Shown here: piece after piece, positions 56,368 to 64,000 of the stretch | Layout of the letters: every line of letters begins with the position of its first letter | Position numbering within the stretch: the first letter of the stretch is position 1 | DNA from: Sciurus carolinensis | Lineage: Eukaryota > Chordata > Mammalia > Rodentia > Sciuridae | Reading direction: 5' to 3' | Length of the DNA: 64,000 nt | Assembly (NCBI RefSeq): GCF_902686445.1 | Contig: NC_062227.1 | Coordinates: 29,380,777 to 29,444,776, forward strand | Notes under the pieces: generated by a model | What the model was told of the DNA's origin: nothing | The model's input: only the letters and a program-made list of their open reading frames with translations | Databases searched by the model: none | Position numbers and translations under genes: made by a program

Positions 56368-56475
56368 GCTACAGATCACATGGGAATTGTATTTGTTAAC
56401 ATGTAGATTATGATTCTCAAAGACCTGGAAGGGGGTGCTGAGATTCTGCATGTCTAACATGCATCATACACTCTG
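56368..56475 (+). mobile_element. hAT (MER5-like) DNA transposon fragment
   Basis: 'GATCACATGGGAATTGTATT', 'AACATGTAGATTATGATTCT' and 'GAGATTCTGCATGTCTAACA' follow the order of the common MER5-type element (..ATCACCTGG..TGCAGATT..GCATTTCTAACA..). Confidence 0.55.
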
Positions 56476-56755
56476 TTAATAACTATGCTGCTTGTTCATG
56501 GTTCAGATGAGTAATAGTAACAGATTATATCACCTGATTGCCCTTTCCAGCTCAATATCTAGAACCTATCTTAGATGACTTTACCATCTCAACCCCTTGG
56601 AAGTGTGGAGCTAAAGACCTGGCTTTGTGATGGAAGCACCTAACGATTAATGAATACGAAACTTTTCCAAGTTGCCTACTACATTTGGCAGGAATTAGCA
56701 TTGCTATGGCTATTTTCATTAGACCAAGTAAAAACATCTGCAAGATAAGAACAAC
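56476..56755. other. Unassigned stretch
   Basis: Short interval with nothing recognised. Confidence 0.4.
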
Positions 56756-56990
56756 AAAACTCATCTTCTTTTGCTTTTCTTGGTACCAGGTACTGAACTC
56801 AGGGGCACTTGACCACTGAGTCACATCCCCAGCCCTATTTTGTATTTTATTTAGAGACAGGGTTCTCACTGAGTTGCTTAGTGCCTCGCTTTTGCCAAGG
56901 CTGGCTTTTAACTCTTGATCCTCCTGTCTCAGCCTCCTGAGCTGCTGGGATTACAGGCGTGTGCCACTGCACCTGGCTAAAACTCATCTT
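56756..56990 (-). mobile_element. Composite B1-ID SINE with 12-bp TSD, antisense
   Basis: AAAACTCATCTT lies at 56756-56767 and 56979-56990. Between them in antisense are the ID half ('TACTGAACTCAGGGGCACTT', 'GAGTCACATCCCCAGCCC'), a linker, and the B1 half ('GGGTTCTCACTGAGTTGCTT', 'CTGGGATTACAGGCGTGTGC', 'CACTGCACCTGGCT'). The exact duplication marks a fairly recent insertion. Confidence 0.97.
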
Positions 56991-59139
56991 ATTTATTCCT
57001 TTTTTCCTGCTACTGACCACCCCTAAACTGTCAGACTGTCACAGAAGCAGGCTGCTGTCTGTTATAGGATTGGTGGCAAGAACTGGAAGTTCCCACTTCA
57101 TGTCTTCCTGCTCCTTCTCAGTGAAAATTCTAGCCAGACATTTCTATGTCTAAGCACCTGAGACTACCTGAATTTGGTGAAAGCAATGGTCATTTCCACG
57201 TAAGAGAAGCTCAAACCCTCCCATGGTTGTAAAATGTGTGGTATTAGGTGGATCAACTGTTCTGTGGAATCACAGACCAAGAAATGTGTGAGCTCTTTGA
57301 GATTCTTGGGGTCCACCAAATTTACAGTTAAGGGGGATTTTGTTTGCTTGTTTCCCAGCCACTGGTTCAAAATCTCAAAAGTTATAAAGAGAAAAACAGA
57401 CGACTTGTCCCTGACCCCCATCACTGGCTTTTCTTTCTTTTTCTGATAAAAAAGAAATCACCAGAAAAGGCAACTTGTAGGGGATTAAGAAAACACCAGA
57501 AAGCCATGCAGCGGCCTCTGTGGGCATTTCTCTGTTTTCCACAGAAGTGAGAAAGCCGTACCATGAAAAAAAAGGCTGAGCTGAAAATCAATGCCACCTG
57601 AAGATGGAGGATTATCATCAAGACGGAGAAATGGCCCTGAGGTCACTAAGAATTGCTCAATTAACAGTTCTGACTTTGCGAGGGGTTGTGACGATTCCAA
57701 GAGAACATACTTTTTAGCTTTAGAAAACATACTTTGTGGAAAGAAATATGATTCTACTTTTTCTCCTGTTTGGGTAAAAATTCTGTCATCCAGTTTTCTC
57801 CTTACAACTTTGACTGAGATCTTCTTCCTAGCAATCTTACTGTCCAGAGTAATTTAAATTCAATTTGATGATATAGAAATTTCTACTCTCAGTTGCCTTT
57901 TGTAAACATATGTTTTCTTGTATAACAATTATTCTATATTTTCTCCTATTGAAGATGTTGGAGGTTTCAAATACTATCTAGAGATCCTTGAATATACAGT
58001 CATTCCTCAGTATTCTAAAGAGATTGGTTGGAGGAATCGACCAAAATCTCAGCTGGCTCAAGTTCCTTATGTAACATATAACCTATGTCCACCTCCCCTA
58101 CACTTTAAATCATTAGTAATAATACTAATGCAATGTAAATGCTATGCAGATAGTTGCTTTACTGTATTGTTTCAGAAATAATGAGCAGAAATATATGTAC
58201 ATGTTTAGAACACAGTATTTTTTTTCTGATATTTTTAATCTGGAGTTGATTAGTTCCACAGATGCATAACCAATAGACCTTTTAAGGAGAGCTGGCCATA
58301 TTAATGTAGCACTGACTAATGACATCTGTCTTCTACCTGGTAGCCATCCTTCATCTCTGGGCATTGTTCTGACTTAGTGGAAATCTGACAGAGCCTATCC
58401 TCATTTTAGACTGACAAATCTAAATTACTTGGTTCATGTTATTCATTAAATATCTGTTATGTGCATTGTATATCAGTCTCTGTGCTAGAGATAAGGATGT
58501 GGGAAAGGAACATACATCATACATAAAATTAAAAAAAAGCAAATCACTTCATCGATGTTTCTCATTAGCTGAAAACAACAGGCACATAAGAGCCTAGTAT
58601 AAAGTTTAAGCCTTTAGTGCTTCTTGACACTATATATATATATATTTTTTTTTTCTTTTTAACGACATTCAGTTTTTTCAGTTTATATCACTGTTTCATT
58701 TTCAACACCATGGAAACACTTGTCTAGTGTTAAATTTTTTCTTAAATATCAGCAAGGTCTTCTTGTGCCTCAGTATTTGCTGAAGATTCATTTATGACAC
58801 ATACCTATGTACATATCTTTCATTAAAAAGCTACTATCATCTCAAGAAAGCATGTATAATTATATTTATGCACATACTACATCTTATTTCGATTGAACTT
58901 CATCATTCACTTGTATATGGCAGGAATTTTCAACTTTTGCTATAATTATATTTTTATATGATGATATCATCAGCTATAGTGAACAAAAGTTATGGGTTTA
59001 GGGGACAGGGAGGTTTTTTGTTTTTAAGAATTCAGGAGTACATATGTATTTTATAGAAAAGACATAAAATGGATAAATACATTCATGGACTACCTCTTTA
59101 ATTGCAAGCAAATTATTTTTCAAGGTAAGAAAGCATCAC
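56991..59139. other. Unassigned stretch
   Basis: I recognise no interspersed repeat or exon. A (TA)n/T run lies at 58631-58656. Overlapping frames of 60-88 codons at 57344-57857 occur on both strands; none resembles a known family. A possible L2 piece is at about 58440-58510. Confidence 0.45.
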
Positions 59140-59149
59140 AGAGTCCGTG

Positions 59150-59520
59150 CCCCTCTTGCTCTACAATCCTCAGCTGCATTGTTTAAAAGTTTCATGGGTC
59201 GGGAATCGCGTCTCCCTTGAATTTGTATCCGTCACAGTTCATACTGACCTTCTCTGGGGCCCAGGTTCCTTTTCTCAGTAAATGCGGACATTAATGTGTA
59301 ACTTTCAAGGTTCTTGTCAGATTAAGATGTTCAGGAGTGAAACAAGTATGCGAAGACCTTTCAGAGGGCTGAGAAGTGTAAAGCCTGAGAGGCGTGGAGT
59401 GGCCTGTAATTGGCGTTGTGCGACTGCGCGGTTCTGCTCTGCCAGGTGCATAGAGTTTTGCACTAAAAACTGTGAACCAGGAGCTGGACTCGGTCCCACC
59501 TTTCAAACCCACTCAGGATG
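59150..59520. promoter_or_regulatory. CpG-enriched patch, possible regulatory element
   Basis: About a dozen CpGs occur in 370 bp, including 'GTCGGGAATCGCGTCTCCC' and 'GGCGTTGTGCGACTGCGCGG', in a window otherwise very poor in CpG. An inverted CCAAT box (ATTGG, 59409-59413) lies just before the densest CpG block. It could be a small promoter or enhancer, or the remains of a CpG-rich repeat. No transcript structure is visible. It is too short and too sparse for a standard CpG island. Confidence 0.35.
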
Positions 59521-59577
59521 GGGCTTCTGGTGCTTTCTCGTCTCAGTGGTGGCCCTACCCATTCTATCTGCACCTTG

Positions 59578-59698
59578 CACCTTTGTGGGTTTTTTTTTTT
59601 TTTAATATTTTTTTGATGCTGGGGATTGAACCCAGGGGCCTTGAGCATGCGAGGCAAGCACTCTACCAACTGAGCTACATCCCCAGCCCACCTTTGTG
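59578..59698 (-). mobile_element. ID-type SINE with 10-bp TSD, antisense
   Basis: CACCTTTGTG lies at 59578-59587 and 59689-59698. Between them are a T-rich tail (59590-59615), 'GATGCTGGGGATTGAACCCA', 'GCGAGGCAAGCACTCTACCA' and 'ACTGAGCTACATCCCCAGCC'. It is very close to the copy at 25521-25613 and young. Confidence 0.97.
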
Positions 59699-60257
59699 TT
59701 TTGATAGAGGATTTTTACTTTGTGTTGTGGAATAATTTCCTCTGTGGGCTTTATTTCAGCCTCCAATTTGGCTCACGATTTTTAATTAACCTGTAGTTCT
59801 TTAACTGATACAAATATTTGTAATTCATAATTAATCTTGACTTAAAGTTAGTATATCCATAGCCCTTGTCACATGGAAAAGGAAACATTGCAAATAGAAA
59901 GAGGGGGAGCAAACTGGCAGCAAAGGTCTTTGTCATTTTGAGAGCTTACTCCTCATTGCTGGACTTCTTAATGGCTACTAAACTTGTTCTCTGTATAGCA
60001 GGCCGCTGTTTCCTGATTCTCTGATGGCTACAAGGTAACCAGAGAAAATGACCTACCATCACTCTTCCATAGCCTTTCTGCCTCTGCTAAATTGTAGAAA
60101 CCTTTTCTCTTGCCCTGATTGGTGATTAGTGTGCATGATGTGAGTGCATAGAAGTTTTATTATGGTTCCACAGTTATTAAGGTAGTTTTCTTTCCCTGCC
60201 TCTCCTTGCCCATTTCTTCATTTTTTATCTGATATTTTCATTAAAAAAGCCACAATC
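59699..60257. other. Unassigned stretch
   Basis: Nothing is recognised. Confidence 0.4.
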
Positions 60258-60450
60258 AGCCAGACTTGGTGGTGCAGTGCCTTATAATCTCAGTGACTCT
60301 GGAGGTTTAAGGCAAGAGGACTGCAAATTTGAGGACAGCCTGGGCAATTTGGTGAGACCCTGTCTCAATAAAAAAGTAAAAAGGCTGGGGATGCAGCTCA
60401 GTGGTAGAGCAGCCCTGGGTTCAGTTCCCAGTCTCAGAAAAAAAAAGTCA
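60258..60450 (+). mobile_element. Composite B1-ID SINE, sense
   Basis: The B1 half comes first ('AGCCAGACTTGGTGGTGCAG', 'GAGGACAGCCTGGGCAATTT', 'GTGAGACCCTGTCTCAATAA'). The ID half follows ('AAAGGCTGGGGATGCAGCTC', 'TTCAGTTCCCAGTCTCAG') and then an A tail. The B1-linker-ID order is plain in this orientation. Confidence 0.95.
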
Positions 60451-61848
60451 TATTTAAAGTAACATTATGTATTTTCCTAGCCCAAGAAATCAATATATAC
60501 AAGAGGAGAAGCAAGCTACTTAGCAAACTTTTTACAGACAAAATTTTAAAATATGTTTCCCCCCCATTGAAAAATTAATTCTGTAGATGTGAAGTCATGC
60601 TTTTTCATTTATCTTCCCAACTTTCCTCAATCCTCCTCCTTTTTCCAGACCTTTAGAAAGAAAAATAATGGTTAGAGATAGACAAACCAGTCAGTTAGCA
60701 CACCATGAGAATATCTGGAGGTGTTGCAAGTGGGTCCCTGACATCATAAGAGTCTCAAGAAGAAAAACCACTGATGAGATTTTTCTCTGACAAGATGTGG
60801 GGGAGGAAACCAGTCTATTCCAGGACTCTGGTGTCCTCAAGTGGCCCTATTTGCTCACAAATGGACAGCATCTTACAGGCAGAAAGAAGAAACCAGAATG
60901 TGTTGCTGGCATCATGATGGATGATATTTTTCGGTAAATTGAGAAATGCAATTTTCAAAACAAGACTATTAAATTTTTTTTTAAAAGTTCTAATTTGAGG
61001 CCTGAATGTGAGTACTAAGGCTAATTAGTAATAGCACTTAAATTGTACTTTTAATCTACACAAGAGATCAGGAAGAAGGAATACAGGCTGATGTTAGAAA
61101 TTGAATCACATTACTAATTTAGAAGAATCAAATATAATCATGAATATCTGAAACTAAACAAAATTTGAGATAGAATGAAATAAATACTAATATAAAGGAA
61201 AAATAATCGTTCTTAAAAATTCTTAACATTTTTATTCTTTTTAAATATAAAACAAAACCAAAACAACACTAAATATTGAACACTTTTCATATTGATACCA
61301 TGGTTTATGTTTATTCATTTGTTGAAATAAGAGGGAAGACTATGTTTTTAACCTGGGTGAATGAAATCTCTAAGCCCAGAGTTTGTAATAATGCATTGCA
61401 TTTGTAGCACCTGTTGCCATGGATACACATTGTCCCTGATGGGAACTGTAAAAATGGCCCAATCATTCCCAGACACTATATATGCTGTTAATGACCAGTA
61501 CTTACACAGCTTATAAGTTACACTGCATTTTTATATACATGATTGCCTTTATATAAACAAAATTCTTTAATTTAAATAACTAGAGGTTTCTAATACTCTT
61601 AAAGTTGGTTTTGAGAGTTTAAATAAATATTTCCAGCAAAACAACCTTCCAAGTGTATTATTTTTGCTGAACTATTTTCATGGTGTTTTAGTTTTGGTCA
61701 TAAAATGGTGGTTTTAATGTATTTGTTTTATAAACGATATTTTTCGAGCAAGATGTTATCCTAATGTTCAAAATGCTAAACATATGATTTAATCTGATAG
61801 TTTAGCTAAGCAATAGCCTGCCCTCAATATAAGTTTTTCTGTAGTGTG
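60451..61848. other. Unassigned stretch
   Basis: No gene or repeat is recognised. A partial palindrome GTTGCCATGGATAC (61413-61426) is a weak RFX-like match. Confidence 0.4.
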
Positions 61849-61849
61849 T

Positions 61850-62008
61850 TACGCAAGTTTCTCAGCCCTCTGAACCTTTTTTGTACATCGAGTAAGGTAG
61901 GAAGAAGAATTTTAAATAACTCTTAAATCTTTTGTGAGCACTAAGTGAGATAACCCAAGTAAGTGCTTAAGACAGTCCCTGCCCCAGGGCAAAATTCAGT
62001 AACCTTTC
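61850..62008 (+). mobile_element. MIR SINE, sense (probable)
   Basis: 'CAAGTTTCTCAGCCCTCTGA', 'AGTAAGGTAGGAAGAAGAAT' and 'GTGAGCACTAAGTGAGATAA' then 'AGTGCTTAAGACAGTCCCTG' follow the MIR core and tail. Confidence 0.6.
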
Positions 62009-64000
62009 ACTATTAGTGTATTGAAAGAATCATTGGCAATCTGCTTTTTAACACTTTATGGTAAGCCAAGTAGCAAGCCAAGGAAATCCTTTAGTGACTA
62101 GCATATGAAATATTGAGTCAGCCCTGGAAATAGAGATGACTATGTCTGTTGCTTTAAATATTAGTCATTTGATTTCAATATTTATTCTACCACAAATAAT
62201 TTTATTTTGACTAATTAAGCCCTCATTGACACCAAAATTTTTGAGCCAACTTTCTTAGCAGCACAATGTAAAATACCCAGACCTCATTTCTTTTTCCTGT
62301 TTTGGCTATGACCTAGAACATAGCCACTAGGTCTGGAAGTTATGGGCAGAATACAACTTGGTATTGAAAACATAGAGGTTAGAACAGAAGAACAGAAATG
62401 GACCTGGGTCCGCATCCTGAAGACTTACTTTCCCTGGTATTCAGTTCATTTACGTGTACATTGAAAATAGTCTCATCTTTGCTAGTTGTGACAAAAAATA
62501 TAATGAACATAAAACTCCTCATAAATAGAAAGCCATTTACTGAAAAAGCTTGACTTCTTGGTTTTCTCCTTGATCCTATTTCCTTACATTTCAATCTAGT
62601 AATGTTTGTAATTCACTTTCAATGTTCTCAGTTAAATAAGAAAACCTGTAGACTCTGATCACAAATTTTCTATGGCTTATAAGTAGCTACATCCAGTTTT
62701 GACTAACTTATCTTCTTCTTTTTTCTTCTCCATTATTCTAATGGATTATTTCTTTCTTTCTCAAAGACCTTCCAACTGAATTTTCATACACATATAACAA
62801 GAACATATGTCAAAGATCATATCACACTCAAACGTTAATGAGCCAGAAAGATGGTAAAACCAGCCTAAAGAGCAATTGAGAACCCAAGAATTATAGGTTA
62901 GTAAAGAAATATGAAAATAAGATGCTGAATTTGATATGAAATTGGGTTACAGTAAATTATAATTTAGAGACTTACTTGTTCTTTACTGAAATTATTTGCA
63001 CCTTTACCAAAAAAATATCTACAGATTAACTTCTGATCCGATGGAGTTGTAATGACAGATGACCTGTCATTATAAAGTTAATGAAAAGTATAAGTTCAGC
63101 ACTCAGAATACCCAGTATTTTAAATCTTTTTCTGTTTTCAAGTTCTAGATAATATTTCTCACTGTGACTTACAAAGCCCCATACTTTTGACCTCAGTTAT
63201 CCCTTTAGAAAATTATGTGAATATGTTGATTTATCTCTAGTACAGAACCTTTCAAATATAAATAGTCATCATTCTGGAAACAAATACTATTGAAAGGCCA
63301 CAGAGCTTGAGTATCATTTTCTTGGATCTTATTGCCATGATAAGAATCTCAGCTCTATGTGTATGAGAGCTTGTTAGAATAAATTCCTTATTCTATATGT
63401 ATATTTAGTCCCAAAGCTGAAGACAGGATCTCTAACAGACAACATCAGGAATAAGATGGAACTGGCTGAACTTCCTTCAAAGAATTATTTAAAAATTTTC
63501 TCAATGAGCCAAGGAAACAAGTATGAGTTGCTCACACTGGAATATGCACTTTTGAAACCTGTAGGCCCTTTTACCCTGTTCATTTATCAGTGTTTTTATA
63601 AATCAAACATGTTCAGGAAACTGCTAAGTACGAGCCAGCTGCCATAGAAGATATTAATATTTATAAGAGGCTTCAACATCTTCTTAATAAGAATGTTTCA
63701 ACATGTGACAAATGGTTTTCACTGTGTATTGGACACATTCCACGGCATGCTTAGTGACATTTCCATATCACATTCCCCTCACCTTTCCTGGGAAGTAGAT
63801 GAAGGTGTCTTCTCCTGCCAGATGCTGAGCCCTATCAAAATGACTAATGAACAATTGGAGACAGGTGACTGCTTTGGAATGGTAGCGTGGTTCCTCTGTG
63901 ACTGATGTTCTAAAGTTGAAGAAATCGAGCCTCAAATTCTACCTACAAAACTGCTAATGCTTCACAGAAACACAAGACTATAAGTCCATTTACTTCCTAG
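62009..64000. other. Unassigned stretch to window end
   Basis: AT-rich, with no recognised repeat, exon or RNA gene. The short frames near 63456-63905 have no family resemblance. Confidence 0.45.

Noticed and set aside
57344..57857. Cluster of 66-88 codon frames on both strands near 57.5 kb
   Set aside because: Frames overlap on both strands and no consistent reading emerges. TTTTCCACAG|AAG at 57535-57547 looks like a splice acceptor, but no matching donor or coding bias follows.
1..64000. CRISPR arrays, operons, phage or bacterial defence systems
   Set aside because: Composition, repeat types and lack of dense coding show vertebrate nuclear DNA. The only regular short repeats are microsatellites.

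Overview
The window looks like non-coding, repeat-rich mammalian DNA, most probably from a squirrel-family rodent (Sciuridae; a ground squirrel or marmot would fit). The main clues are tRNA-derived ID-type SINEs, composite B1-plus-ID SINEs (the dimeric type known from squirrels and dormice), several young LINE-1 copies sharing one G-rich 3' UTR, and old repeats shared by all placental mammals (MIR, L2, MaLR and ERVL LTRs, hAT-Charlie transposons, ancient L1). I found no protein-coding exon, tRNA, rRNA, CRISPR array or bacterial-type gene. Every long open frame that resembles a protein is a decayed LINE-1 ORF. The window could be intergenic or lie in a large intron; the sequence alone does not decide this.

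Layout. 1-7.3 kb: ancient L1 pieces, two hAT-type DNA transposon fossils, a MaLR LTR, a young antisense L1 3' end and an ID SINE. 7.3-10.8 kb: two 5'-inverted (twin-primed) L1 insertions, the first with a 14-bp target-site duplication and an internal run of telomere-like repeats; an ERVL-type LTR and an inverted-end repeat lie between them. 10.8-15.6 kb: mostly unassigned, with an L1 3' end and a MaLR LTR. 15.6-18.4 kb: an ancient antisense L1 split by a 429-bp solo LTR. 18.4-24.6 kb: unassigned sequence with L2 and MIR remnants. 25.0-36.4 kb: a nested array. An old antisense L1 was split by an ID SINE, by a 3.7-kb sense L1 (27515-31224) and by a third twin-primed L1 (32296-34084). All three insertions have readable target-site duplications, so their order relative to the host L1 is certain. 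36.4-47.3 kb: another ancient antisense L1, composite SINEs, two ID SINEs, a MIR split by a purine microsatellite, a MaLR LTR, a CA/GA compound microsatellite and a 255-bp solo LTR. 47.3-64 kb: mostly unassigned, with one CA tract, an ancient L1 piece, three SINEs (two with clear duplications) and a small CpG-enriched patch near 59.2-59.5 kb.

The elements do not form a working system. No L1 in the window could move autonomously: the longest copy has lost the middle of ORF2, including the reverse-transcriptase core, and both its ORFs are frameshifted. Family names come from recognising sequence by eye; edges are good to about 10-30 bp, except where a target-site duplication fixes them.
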